Of a stretch of 64,000 nt of DNA, positions 17,551 through 25,886 are shown piece by piece. Source of the DNA: Bordetella sp. LUAb4. Its GTDB lineage: Bacteria > Pseudomonadota > Gammaproteobacteria > Burkholderiales > Burkholderiaceae_B. Location: the NCBI RefSeq assembly GCF_021325795.1, contig NZ_JAHPZX010000001.1, forward strand, positions 1,426,001 to 1,490,000, written 5' to 3'. Both the position numbers and the translations under genes were made by a program. Numbering within the stretch: the stretch's first letter is position 1; every line of letters begins with the position of its first letter. The notes beneath the pieces are model-generated. The model was not told the origin of the DNA, searched no databases, and saw nothing but the letters and a program-made list of their open reading frames with translations.

Positions 17551-18714
17551 TCAACGTTCCATCACGCGATTCCAGCGCGCATTGAATGCCGCCCGGGTCG
17601 CGTTGATGGCGTCCCAATCCAGGACCTTGGCATTGGCCATGTATTCCTGGAATTGCTTGAGCACCGCTTCGTTGGCACCGACGCCCTTGACGTTGCGATT
17701 GGACGGGAAGTGGCCGCCATATTCCAGCGCCGCTTCCTGTGCCTCCTTGGTCAGCAGGTAGGCGGCCAGCTTCTGCGCCAGCTCCGGTTCTGAATTCTTG
17801 GCGACCACGCATTCACCCACCACCAGGATCACCGACCCTTCCTTGGGCTGCGCGTACTCCACCGGGATGCCGCGCTTCTTCAGGCGCGCGATGGCCGTGG
17901 GCGTCAGCGGGAAGATGGCGGCCTCGTCGGACTGGATCATCTCCGCCAGCTTGGCCGAGTTCGTGATGTATTCCAGCACATTGGGGCCTATCGTCGAGCC
18001 CCACTTGGCGAAGCCCGGCTCGACGTTCTGATCATTGCCGCCCTGGATGCGATTGAACATCAGGAAAGCATGCAGGCCGAAGGTGCTGCTGGCGGCGGAT
18101 TGGAACACCACCTTGCCCTTGTACTTGCCATCGGCCAGGTCCATCCAGGACGTCGGCGGCGCCCAACCCTTGTCCTTGAAGATATGGGTGTTATAGCCCA
18201 GGCCCGTCATGCCGGTGTCGATGCCCGCGGCCATGCCGTCCTTCATGACAGCGGCGGGATACAGCTGCTGCAATACGGCGCTGTCCTGGATCTTTTCGCA
18301 CAAGCCCATGGAGATGGCGCGCGACATCACGCCGTCGTCCAGGAACATGACGTGCATCTGCGGCTTGTCCTTGAAGGCTTGAGCCTTGGCCAGCACTTCG
18401 GTCGACGTGCCGGGCACCACCACGATCTTGACGTTGTTGGCCTTCTCGAACGCCGGGAAGACATACTGGGTGAAGGCCCGCTCCATGTCGCCGCCATTCA
18501 TGCCGACGTAGAGCGTCTTCTGTTGCGCCATGGCGGTCCCCGGCAGCGCTGTCATGGCCAGCAGGCCCGCCAGCAAGCTGCCCACCAGCCCTTTGCTGAA
18601 GGACGGGCGGTAGGATTTCTGCGCCGGGGCGTATTGCGGCTTGCGTACCTCATGTGCATTGGGGGCCTTGGGTACCTGGCGTACCTCGGGGACGCGATGG
18701 ATATCGATGGTCAT
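17551..18714 (-). CDS. ABC transporter substrate-binding protein (PotD/spermidine-putrescine type)
   Basis: 387-residue periplasmic receptor of the PotD-like (SBP_bac_8) class. After the export signal the mature part contains LYVGMNGGDMERAF, WMDLADGKYKGKVVF and TPTAIARLKKRG segments typical of the fold. The odd feature is the N-terminus: about 40 polar residues (rich in Pro, Val, Arg, Lys) precede the hydrophobic signal core SLLAGLLAMTALPGTAMA. No better start exists, and the ATG overlaps the upstream oxidoreductase stop as ATGA, so the long leader appears real. It is the last gene of the seven-gene importer/dehydrogenase operon. Ligand unknown; the family binds polyamines, opines and 2-aminoethylphosphonate. 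Confidence 0.85.
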   Translation of the reverse strand: MTIDIHRVPEVRQVPKAPNAHEVRKPQYAPAQKSYRPSFSKGLVGSLLAGLLAMTALPGTAMAQQKTLYVGMNGGDMERAFTQYVFPAFEKANNVKIVVVPGTSTEVLAKAQAFKDKPQMHVMFLDDGVMSRAISMGLCEKIQDSAVLQQLYPAAVMKDGMAAGIDTGMTGLGYNTHIFKDKGWAPPTSWMDLADGKYKGKVVFQSAASSTFGLHAFLMFNRIQGGNDQNVEPGFAKWGSTIGPNVLEYITNSAKLAEMIQSDEAAIFPLTPTAIARLKKRGIPVEYAQPKEGSVILVVGECVVAKNSEPELAQKLAAYLLTKEAQEAALEYGGHFPSNRNVKGVGANEAVLKQFQEYMANAKVLDWDAINATRAAFNARWNRVMER

Positions 18715-19880
18715 GATGCCTCCAGCGTTTGCTCACGGAACGGATGACCTGGACAAGCGGCCTCATGAGCGGCAGCCGCGTATCGATCGATGCGGAATGC
18801 ATCGAGGGGTATATCGGTATGGCCGTCGACCACCAGCTGCGACAGCACTTCGCCTATCGCCGGGCCGACCTGGAAGCCGGCACCGGACAGACCGAAGGCG
18901 TGGAACAGACCAGGGGTGGTGAGGCTGGGACCCAGCACAGGATTGTGGTCGGGCATGCTGCCTTCCACGCCGGTCCAGAAACGAATCACCTGCGCGCCGC
19001 GCAAGGGTCTGAGCAAGGAGGCCGCCTTGGATAACAAAGCGGGGATGTCCTGCTGGCCAGGCCGGGCGTAGTCGCTGCCGGCCGACAGGCCACGGCCGCC
19101 GCCGATGACGCAATTGCCGCGCGCCACCTGGCGCGCATAGATGCCGCCGCCCTGCATGCCCAGGCTCACGCCCATGAACGGCGGCAACGGCTCGGTGACC
19201 ATCATCAATGGATGGATCGAGGTTTCCGGTACCGCTTCACCGAAGGACGCGGCGAAAGATCCCGCCCAGGCGCCGGCGCAGTTCAACAGGAAAGACGCAC
19301 GCACTTCCAACGCCGTGCCGGCGCGCACGATGAACCGCCGGCCATCGTACAGGGCGCAGGTGACCGGCGTGGATTCGCGCAGCAACGCGCCGGCCGCCCG
19401 CGCCGCTTGGGCGAAAGCCGGCGACACCAGGCGTGGGTTGGCGTGGCCGTCTTCCGGGCAGAACGAGCCGCCGATCACTTCCTCGCTCAGCCAGCCATAG
19501 TCGCGTTGCAGATCCGCGCGGTTCAACATGCGCAGATGCATGCCGTAGCCGCGCGTGGCCTGGCGATAGGTCTCCAGCGCCGCCATGTCGGCTTCGCTGC
19601 GCGCAAGCTTCAAATGGCCGGACCGCAGATATTCGCCATCGGTGCCGATGAGCGCGGGCAGTTGTCGCCACAGTTCATGCGCGCGTCGCGTCAGCGGCAT
19701 CTGCTCCAGGGGCCGCCCCTGCCGACGTACGCCGCCGTAGTTCACGCCGCTGGCCTTGGAACCGCAGGCGGCGGCTTCCAGCAGCGTGACGGGTACGCCG
19801 CGCCGGCGCAGGAACAGCGCAGCACTGGCGCCGACGATGCCGCCGCCAATGATGACGACTTCGGTGTCGATGCGTTCCAT
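18711..19880 (-). CDS. DAO-family FAD-dependent oxidoreductase (HcnC/OoxB-like subunit)
   Basis: 389 residues. The N-terminal FAD fold is VVIIGGGIVGASAALFLRRR, and the C-terminal FAD-closing segment is LFHAFGLSGAGFQVGPAIGE. In the heterotrimeric HcnABC and opine/D-nopaline oxidase families this subunit holds the amine-oxidising FAD. The two partner subunits are encoded immediately upstream, overlapping by one base (TGATG), and the receptor gene downstream overlaps by four bases. I infer that it oxidises an imported amino acid, imino acid or opine and passes electrons to the partner subunits. No glycine-to-cyanide activity can be claimed from sequence. Confidence 0.87.
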   Translation of the reverse strand: MERIDTEVVIIGGGIVGASAALFLRRRGVPVTLLEAAACGSKASGVNYGGVRRQGRPLEQMPLTRRAHELWRQLPALIGTDGEYLRSGHLKLARSEADMAALETYRQATRGYGMHLRMLNRADLQRDYGWLSEEVIGGSFCPEDGHANPRLVSPAFAQAARAAGALLRESTPVTCALYDGRRFIVRAGTALEVRASFLLNCAGAWAGSFAASFGEAVPETSIHPLMMVTEPLPPFMGVSLGMQGGGIYARQVARGNCVIGGGRGLSAGSDYARPGQQDIPALLSKAASLLRPLRGAQVIRFWTGVEGSMPDHNPVLGPSLTTPGLFHAFGLSGAGFQVGPAIGEVLSQLVVDGHTDIPLDAFRIDRYAAAAHEAACPGHPFREQTLEAS

Positions 19881-21493
19881 CAGTGGTGCTCCTCCGCTGG
19901 CTCCGTTACGCCAAGGGCAAGCTGCCGCGCGGGGTCGTGCGGCGCGACTTCAGCCGCTGCGGATGCTGCCATCATCACTATGTGGATGGGGATAGGCTTG
20001 ACCGGCGGCTGCGGGCGTAAACGGCCGACCTGGTCCGGGCCGACGCCACACGCCCGCGCGAGCACTTCGGCTGCGGCCGCCCCGCACATGCGGCCCTGGC
20101 AACGGCCCATGCCGATGCGCGTCAGCGCTTTCAGACGATTCAGTTCATGCGTGCCCTGGCCGGCGACCGACGCGCGTAGCGTGCCGGCGGAGATTTCCTC
20201 GCAACGGCAGATCATGACGTCGTCTTCGATGCCGGCAGCCCAGTCATCAGGGAAGGGGAAGGCGCGTTCCAAGGCGTCACGGATGCGCTGCCAGCGGAGC
20301 AACTTGCCATCCAGATGCCGGACACGCCGCGGATCCACCTGCCGCCCCATGTCCTGCAGCAATGCCAGCGCGGCGCGCTCGCCCGACAGCTCGGCGGCGT
20401 CCGCGCCGGCGATGCCCGCGCCATCACCCGCCAGGTATACGCCGGCCACCGATGAACGTCCTGCCGCATCGCGAGTAGGCAGCCAGGCGCGGTCGCGCGC
20501 GTTGAAGGCATAGCGGCAACCTGCCAGGCTGGCCAGCTGCGTTTCGGAACGCAAGCCAAGGCCATAGGCCAGCGCATCGCATGCGATGGTCAGGGTTTGG
20601 TCGCCAACCTGGCACTGCACGGCTTCGACGCGGAAATCACCTTGGACCCGGCCATCATCTCCGACTCCGCCATCACTTTCGACCCGAATATCATCTTTGA
20701 TCCGAATATCACTTTCGATTCGGCTGCCGCTCAGAACGCGCAAGGGGCGGACACCTTCATGCAGCGCCACGCCATGGCGGCGCAGCCAGGCCATGTAGTA
20801 AAGCCCTTTGGCCAGCAACGCGGGCGCGCGCAACAGGCCGGGCAAGGCCGCGACACGGTCCTTGAATCGAGCCGTATCCAGCACCGCCGCGACCTCTGCG
20901 CCCGCCTTGGCGTATTGATACGCCACCAGATAGAGCAGCGGCCCCGTGCCCATGAACACGACCTTGCTACCGATGGCACAGCCCTGATACTTGAGCGCGA
21001 CCTGCGCGCCGCCCAACGTGTAGACGCCCGGGGTCAGCCAGCCGTGCATGGGCAGCACGCGGTCCGTGGCACCGGTGGCGAGTATCAAGTGGCTGTACGG
21101 CACCTGCCGGCTGCTGCCGTCGCGCATGACGTCCAGCACGCCGTCCGCCAGATTCCAGACCAGCGAGCCAGGTTCGTAATCGATGTGCGGCGTCAGCTGC
21201 GCCATCAAGCGATGCAGACGGGTCGCCTTGCGATGCTCGAAACCGTAAAGCGTGGCCGGCGTGCGCATGTAGCCGGGCGCGGCGGGCGGCTGCCGGTAGA
21301 TCTGGCCGCCGGCACGCAGGCTTTCGTCCAACACCCGCGGACGCAGGCCAGCCGCAACCAAAGCCTGCGCGGCCCGTATGCCGGCCGGGCCGGCGCCGAT
21401 GATGACCGGCTGCGGTTCGCGCGCGATCGGTGCCGCCAGCGCAGTCGGCGTGGTCGCTGCGACCGGTGCGCTCGCTGCACCGAAGCCGTTCAT
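19880..21493 (-). CDS. FAD/NAD(P)-binding oxidoreductase with BFD [2Fe-2S] domain (HcnB/OoxA-like)
   Basis: 537 residues. FAD motif PVIIGAGPAGIRAAQAL begins near residue 30; a second dinucleotide fold follows (VVFMGTGPLLYLVAYQYAKAG). The C-terminus is a BFD-type [2Fe-2S] domain with ICRCEE (about residue 427) and GRCQGRMCG (about residue 465) supplying four cysteines. This is the architecture of HcnB and of opine oxidase A subunits. Residues 260-289 are an insertion of a six-residue repeat (R-I/V-x-x-D-x) encoded by an 18-bp minisatellite, probably a surface loop. The start at 21493 overlaps the previous stop (ATGA) and has GAGGAG eight bases upstream; a longer in-frame start is only a run through the neighbouring gene. 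Confidence 0.87.
   Translation of the reverse strand: MNGFGAASAPVAATTPTALAAPIAREPQPVIIGAGPAGIRAAQALVAAGLRPRVLDESLRAGGQIYRQPPAAPGYMRTPATLYGFEHRKATRLHRLMAQLTPHIDYEPGSLVWNLADGVLDVMRDGSSRQVPYSHLILATGATDRVLPMHGWLTPGVYTLGGAQVALKYQGCAIGSKVVFMGTGPLLYLVAYQYAKAGAEVAAVLDTARFKDRVAALPGLLRAPALLAKGLYYMAWLRRHGVALHEGVRPLRVLSGSRIESDIRIKDDIRVESDGGVGDDGRVQGDFRVEAVQCQVGDQTLTIACDALAYGLGLRSETQLASLAGCRYAFNARDRAWLPTRDAAGRSSVAGVYLAGDGAGIAGADAAELSGERAALALLQDMGRQVDPRRVRHLDGKLLRWQRIRDALERAFPFPDDWAAGIEDDVMICRCEEISAGTLRASVAGQGTHELNRLKALTRIGMGRCQGRMCGAAAAEVLARACGVGPDQVGRLRPQPPVKPIPIHIVMMAASAAAEVAPHDPARQLALGVTEPAEEHH
20627..20716. repeat. 18-bp minisatellite inside the HcnB-like gene
   Basis: Five consecutive 18-bp units fill 20627-20716, followed by a partial sixth to 20728. 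The consensus on the plus strand is GAYCCGRMYATCATCTTY-like; units 4 and 5 (GACCCGAATATCATCTTT, GATCCGAATATCACTTTC) differ at three sites. The unit length preserves the reading frame of the minus-strand gene. Confidence 0.9.
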
Positions 21494-21861
21494 GACAGCT
21501 CCTCGCCATCGACCGCGGGCGGGGACCCGGAGCCCGGCACAGGTTCGACCGCAACGGCAGCCGGCCGCCACGCTTCCGGCCACTGCGACAGCAGGCGCAT
21601 CCCCGGTTCGATGAACGTCGTACACGCCCGCACGCGGCCGCCGTCTTCCAGCTGCATCCAGCAATCCTGGCACGCGCCCATCATGCAGAAGCCGGCCCGC
21701 GGGCCGCCGCCGAACTCGGAGCAACGCACGCGGTCGATCTGCGTCAGCACCGCCGTCAACACGGTATCGCCCATCAGCGCCTGGGCCGGTGCACCATCGA
21801 GCATGAAGGCGACCGGCGCGCGCGCGGTTTCGGTCAGGCGTTTGAGTATCGGCCCGGCCAT
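21490..21861 (-). CDS. Small [2Fe-2S] ferredoxin-like subunit (HcnA/OoxC-like)
   Basis: 123 residues. A plant-type [2Fe-2S] fold with ligands Cys59, Cys64, Cys67 and Cys80 in GFCMMGACQDCWMQ and RACTTF; another Cys (47) precedes. The segment MLDGAPAQALMGDTVLTAVL is the usual ubiquitin-like start. As in HcnA it should shuttle electrons between the two flavin subunits encoded just downstream. ATG 21861 lies one base after the permease stop; a longer frame upstream reads through the permease end and was not used. The last 30 residues are Pro/Val/Ala-rich and extend beyond the usual family length of about 100. Confidence 0.85.
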   Translation of the reverse strand: MAGPILKRLTETARAPVAFMLDGAPAQALMGDTVLTAVLTQIDRVRCSEFGGGPRAGFCMMGACQDCWMQLEDGGRVRACTTFIEPGMRLLSQWPEAWRPAAVAVEPVPGSGSPPAVDGEELS

Positions 21862-21862
21862 C

Positions 21863-22657
21863 CTATTTCTGTCCCACCAGCACACGATCAAGACCATAGA
21901 CCCGGTCCAGCAGCAACATGGTCAACGCGGTCAACGCAATGACCAGCGCCGATACCGCGGCCATCATCGGATCGACGGATTCGGTGGCGTACATATACAT
22001 GCGTACCGGCAGCGTGATCGTGGTCGGCGACGTGATGAAGACCGACATGGTCAACTCATCGAAACTGTTGATGAAGGCGAGCAACCAGCCACCCGAAATG
22101 CCGGGGATGATCAATGGCAGCGTCATGCGCCAGAACACCGTCGCGCGGCTGGCGTTCAACGACAGGGCCGCGTGCTCGATGGATCGGTCGAAACCCACCA
22201 GGGCACCGATCACCAGACGCAATACGTAGGGCGTGACGATGACGGTGTGGCTGACCACCAGCCACGCAAAGCTGCCGGTCTGGCCGATCAAGGCGAAGAA
22301 GCGCAGCAGCGCTACCCCGAGCACCAGATGCGGAATCATCAGTGGCGACAGGAACAGGCCATTGAGCAGATCGCGCCCGGGAAAGCGGTAACGCGTGATG
22401 GCGATGGCGGCTGGCACGGCCAGGCAGACCGAGAAGGTCGCCGACAACGTCGCCAGCCACAAGCTGTTGCGGAAGGACTGCATGAAGTCCGCATGCTCGA
22501 ACACCGCATGAAACCAGCGCAGGGAAAACTGCGTGGTGGGAATGGTCAGGGTAGATGCCGGCGTGAAGGCGACCAGGCAGACCACCACCAGAGGCGCCAG
22601 GACGAAAGCGACCACCAGGAAGTTGAACGCCAGCGCGAAGGGACCGTTTTTTTGCAT
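21863..22657 (-). CDS. ABC transporter permease (PotC type)
   Basis: 264 residues with six predicted membrane helices, starting with FALAFNFLVVAFVLAPLVVV. The inner-membrane coupling loop for the ATPase is visible as EHAALSLNASRATVFWRMTLPLI (shortened here to its EAA-type core, EHAALSLNASR). It forms the second half of a two-permease channel with the gene 14 bp upstream. Same operon as the ATPase, receptor and dehydrogenase subunits. Confidence 0.9.
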   Translation of the reverse strand: MQKNGPFALAFNFLVVAFVLAPLVVVCLVAFTPASTLTIPTTQFSLRWFHAVFEHADFMQSFRNSLWLATLSATFSVCLAVPAAIAITRYRFPGRDLLNGLFLSPLMIPHLVLGVALLRFFALIGQTGSFAWLVVSHTVIVTPYVLRLVIGALVGFDRSIEHAALSLNASRATVFWRMTLPLIIPGISGGWLLAFINSFDELTMSVFITSPTTITLPVRMYMYATESVDPMMAAVSALVIALTALTMLLLDRVYGLDRVLVGQK

Positions 22658-22671
22658 GGTCGAGTCTCCGA

Positions 22672-23580
22672 TCAGCCCAGGCTGCGCCGGTAGGAACGTT
22701 CGATGACGCGGTTATAGGCCATCATGATGATCACATTGGCTACCAGCAGCAGAATGGCGATGGCCGCGCCCAACGGCCAGTTCAACTCGGTAAGGAATTC
22801 GTCGTAGACGATGGTGGCGACCATTTTCAGGCGGCGCCCGCCCAGCAGCGCCGGAATGGCGAAAGAGCTGGCGCTCAAGCCGAACACGATGAGGCTGCCC
22901 GAGAGTATGCCGGGCGCGGTCTGCGGCAGCACCACGCGCAGCAAAGTCTGCAGGCGCGACGCATTGAGCGAATAGGCAGCCTGCTCCACCGCGGGATCGA
23001 GCTTCTGCAGCGACGTCCACACGGGAATCACCATGAAAGGCAACATCACATGCACCAGGCCGATGATGATGGCGGTGGGGGTGTACAGCAGCGATCCCAG
23101 GCCCAGCGCCTGTGCGGCCTTGCCCAAAGGACCGGCCGGCCCCAGCAGCATGCTCCAGCCGAAGGCCCGCACCACCAGCGATACCAGCAGCGGCGAAAGC
23201 ACCACCAGCAGGAAGATGGAGCGCCATGGCTTGCGCATGCGCGACAGGATGTAGGCTTCGGGCGCGCCGATCAGCACGCAGATCACGGTGGTCACGCCGG
23301 CGATCCAGAACGTGCGCCAGAAGATGCCCAGGAAATAAGGATCGCTGAACACCATGGCGTAATGCGCCAGGGTATGGCCCGGCAACACGCCCTTGTTGTA
23401 GTCGAAAGGGCTGAACGAGAGCACCACGGTCAGGCCCAGCGGCGTCAGCACCAGCGTCAGGAACAAGAGCGTCAGCGGAATCGAGCCCAAGATAGCCGGC
23501 AAGCCGTCCAGCCGCGGCGCTGGCCCGCTGCGCACGTTTGCTGCCGCAGGCGGCGGTGGGGAGGAAGTACCCGCGGCCAT
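22672..23580 (-). CDS. ABC transporter permease (PotB type)
   Basis: 302 residues. After about 30 polar, Pro-rich residues come six membrane helices, the first being LTLLFLTLVLTPLGLTVVLS. The EAA loop reads EQAAYSLNASRLQTLLRVVL, followed by LPQTAPGI. It pairs with the PotC-type permease downstream. Start 23580 follows AGGAGG about 7 bases upstream and lies one base after the ATPase stop, a strong choice over the longer frame to 23730, which only reads back through the repeat-rich ATPase tail. Confidence 0.9.
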   Translation of the reverse strand: MAAGTSSPPPPAAANVRSGPAPRLDGLPAILGSIPLTLLFLTLVLTPLGLTVVLSFSPFDYNKGVLPGHTLAHYAMVFSDPYFLGIFWRTFWIAGVTTVICVLIGAPEAYILSRMRKPWRSIFLLVVLSPLLVSLVVRAFGWSMLLGPAGPLGKAAQALGLGSLLYTPTAIIIGLVHVMLPFMVIPVWTSLQKLDPAVEQAAYSLNASRLQTLLRVVLPQTAPGILSGSLIVFGLSASSFAIPALLGGRRLKMVATIVYDEFLTELNWPLGAAIAILLLVANVIIMMAYNRVIERSYRRSLG

Positions 23581-23581
23581 C

Positions 23582-24724
23582 TCAAGCCTCCTGCCGCGTG
23601 GATCGGGTGGACGGGGTGGACGACATGGATGACATGGGCGAAGTGGACGGGGTGGACGGCGTGGACGCGCCAGGCGCAACGGGCAGCACCCGCAACACAC
23701 CAGCGGCCCAGTCCAGGCCCACCCGCGCACCGTCTTCGTGCGGCGCGCTGCCGTCGTTGGGCGTAAGGACAGTCAGCGTGCCGACCGGCGTAGCCATTTC
23801 GTACATCCACTGACTGCCCAGGAAATAGCGGCTGGTCACCATGGCATCGAGCTTGCCCTGGCCCAAGGGCACCGGCACCAGCTTCTCCGGCCGCAACGAC
23901 ACCTGCACCGCATCGCCCGCGCGCAAGCCGGCGCCCTCGACCACCAGTGCCAATGCCCCACAGCTGATCTCCGCTTCGACGCCGACGCGGGTCACCGTTC
24001 CACGCAATAGATTGGACTTGCCGACAAAGTTCGAAATGAATTCGCTGCGGGGGTGTTCATACATGCGATAGGGCTGGTCGACCTGAGTCGCGCGACCGTC
24101 TTGCATGACGACGATGCGGTCGCTGATCGACAACGCCTCGGACTGGTCATGCGTCACCATGATGGTGGTGGTGCCGGTCTTGCGCTGGATGCCGCGCAAT
24201 TCGTACTGCATGTCTTCGCGCAGCTTGGCGTCCAGATTGGACAAGGGCTCGTCCAGCAGCAACACCGGCGGCCGGATCACCAGGGCTCGCGCCAGCGCCA
24301 CGCGTTGGCGTTGGCCGCCGGACAATTCGCGCGGATAGCGATCCCCGTGCTTGTCCAGCTTGACCAGGGCCAGGGCCTCGGCCACCCGTTCGGCGCGTTC
24401 GCCCTTGTCCACCTTGCGCATCAACAGGCCGAAGTCGACGTTGTCGCGCACGGTCATGTGCGGAAACAAGGCATAGCTCTGGAACACGATGCCCAGGCCA
24501 CGGCTGTTGGGCTTGGCGTACGTGATGTCGCGTCCATCCAGAATCACGCGGCCCCGGGTGACATCGGCAAAGCCGGCGATCATCTGCAGTGTGGTGGTCT
24601 TGCCGCAACCCGACGGTCCCAGCAGGGACACGAATTCCCCCTGCTCGACGCTCAGGTCGAGATCACGCACGACCTGCAGGTCGCCGTAGCTCTTGGAGAT
24701 TTTTTCCAGCTGGAGAAATGACAT
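23582..24724 (-). CDS. ABC transporter ATPase (PotA type)
   Basis: 380 residues, first gene of the operon. Walker A GPSGCGKTT near residue 36, signature LSGGQRQRVALARAL near residue 134, Walker B LLDEPLSNLD near residue 157, switch His in VTHDQSEAL near residue 195, then a TOBE domain with GKSNLLRGTVTRV and VSLRPEKL. It powers import of the operon's unknown substrate. The last 25 residues are a Ser/Thr/Pro tail encoded by 9-bp repeats and are probably dispensable. Start 24724 gives the normal family N-terminus MSFLQLEKISKSYG. Confidence 0.93.
   Translation of the reverse strand: MSFLQLEKISKSYGDLQVVRDLDLSVEQGEFVSLLGPSGCGKTTTLQMIAGFADVTRGRVILDGRDITYAKPNSRGLGIVFQSYALFPHMTVRDNVDFGLLMRKVDKGERAERVAEALALVKLDKHGDRYPRELSGGQRQRVALARALVIRPPVLLLDEPLSNLDAKLREDMQYELRGIQRKTGTTTIMVTHDQSEALSISDRIVVMQDGRATQVDQPYRMYEHPRSEFISNFVGKSNLLRGTVTRVGVEAEISCGALALVVEGAGLRAGDAVQVSLRPEKLVPVPLGQGKLDAMVTSRYFLGSQWMYEMATPVGTLTVLTPNDGSAPHEDGARVGLDWAAGVLRVLPVAPGASTPSTPSTSPMSSMSSTPSTRSTRQEA
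23598..23669. repeat. 9-bp tandem repeat at the 3' end of the ATPase gene
   Basis: Eight consecutive 9-bp units on the plus strand, consensus GTGGACGGG (two units begin ATGG). On the minus strand they encode the Ser-Thr-Pro-rich C-terminal tail of the PotA-type ATPase. Confidence 0.85.
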
Positions 24725-24921
24725 GGAACGCCTTGCTGCCCGCTTGAGCCCACGGCCGCTGCGGGGAAAACGTGAGGAGGATGCAGGCCAGTCTAGGTTT
24801 CAGCATAAAAACCGGTCAATTAGGGTTTTCCGGGGAAGTGAATTTTCTTTATTGATATTCTGAGGAGTAGAATTTCCGCACATTTTCAAAGCAGTAATTT
24901 TTCATTATCGGAATTCAAGAG
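24725..24921. promoter_or_regulatory. Divergent promoter region between the importer operon and its IclR gene
   Basis: 197 bp separating two divergently transcribed units. The part from 24800 to 24910 is clearly AT-richer than its surroundings (for example AATTTTCTTTATTGATATTC at 24841-24860), as expected for promoters and an operator. I could not identify an exact palindrome or -10/-35 pair, so only the region is annotated. Confidence 0.5.
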
Positions 24922-25767
24922 ATGGCCACGGAAGACAAGAGCGAAAGCGACGGCGCCGGTCAGGGCGTACTTCAACGCGCGTTCTCGGTGCTGCGGGTAC
25001 TCGCCGACGCCAAGGGTGAAAAGCTGCGGCTGACCGATATCGCGGCCCGCGCCAGCCAGGCGCCCGCCACCACGCATCGCGTCCTGCAAGCCTTGATGCA
25101 GGAAGACATGGTCGAACAGCCGGCCAACAGCAAGGCCTACCAGTTGAGCGTCGCCTTCTATGCGCTGGCCGCCACGTCGGGCCGCTTCCGTTCCAATCTG
25201 CGCGAGGTGTATCGCCCGTCCCTGCTGCGCCTGTGCGGCATGCTCAACGACACCGTCTTCATCCTGGTACGGCATGGCTTCGACGCCGTCTGCCTGGATC
25301 GCATCGATGGCCCGTTCCCGGTGCGCTCGCATAGCGGCGACATCGGCGGCCGCGTGCCGCTGGGTCTGGGCCAGGCCGGCCTGATCCTGCTGGCGCGCCT
25401 GCCCGCCGCGGAGCGTGACGAGGTCATCCGCTTTAACATTCCGCGTCTGCACCACCTGGGCTTCATCGACGAAATATCCATGCGCGTGCGAATCAAGGAA
25501 TGCCTGGAGAATAACTACGTCTTCAGCTCCGGCCCCGGCCTGTTCCCCGGCATCGCCGGCCTGGCCGTCCCGGTCGAGGACCGCAATGGGGAAACCGTCG
25601 CCGCCCTCAGCGTGGCCGCCCCGTCGGAGCGCATGAGTCCCGAGCGCCTGCCCCTCATCGTCGAAATGCTGCAGCGGGAAGCGCGCGCGATGGGCGCACA
25701 GATCAATCCCTTCGATCCCGCCCTGCGCCGGCCCAGTCACTTCCTGGGTACCGGCAACCGCGAATGA
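24922..25767 (+). CDS. IclR family transcriptional regulator
   Basis: 281 residues. N-terminal winged helix: GVLQRAFSVLRVLADAKG, then the recognition helix QAPATTHRVLQALMQEDMVE at residues 46-65. The C-terminal IclR effector domain spans about 90-265 and contains GQAGLILLARL and FSSGPGLFPGIAGLAVPV. It diverges from the seven-gene importer/dehydrogenase operon with a 197-bp shared region, so it is very likely that operon's local regulator, responding to the substrate or a breakdown product. The N-terminal extension of about 15 acidic residues is ordinary. The ligand is unknown. Confidence 0.93.
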   Translation: MATEDKSESDGAGQGVLQRAFSVLRVLADAKGEKLRLTDIAARASQAPATTHRVLQALMQEDMVEQPANSKAYQLSVAFYALAATSGRFRSNLREVYRPSLLRLCGMLNDTVFILVRHGFDAVCLDRIDGPFPVRSHSGDIGGRVPLGLGQAGLILLARLPAAERDEVIRFNIPRLHHLGFIDEISMRVRIKECLENNYVFSSGPGLFPGIAGLAVPVEDRNGETVAALSVAAPSERMSPERLPLIVEMLQREARAMGAQINPFDPALRRPSHFLGTGNRE

Positions 25768-25886
25768 GACATTCGACGGAATAGGAAATTTCGCACAACG
25801 AATCACCGCGAATCGTCTCGCTGCGATTGAGACGCCGCAGCACACTCCTCATCGTCATCAATACCCGACGATCAAGAGCATGTGCC

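Noticed and set aside
20597-22693. Plus-strand open frame of 698 codons
   Set aside because: Runs across three real minus-strand genes and consists of Gln/Arg/His-rich sequence without a domain.
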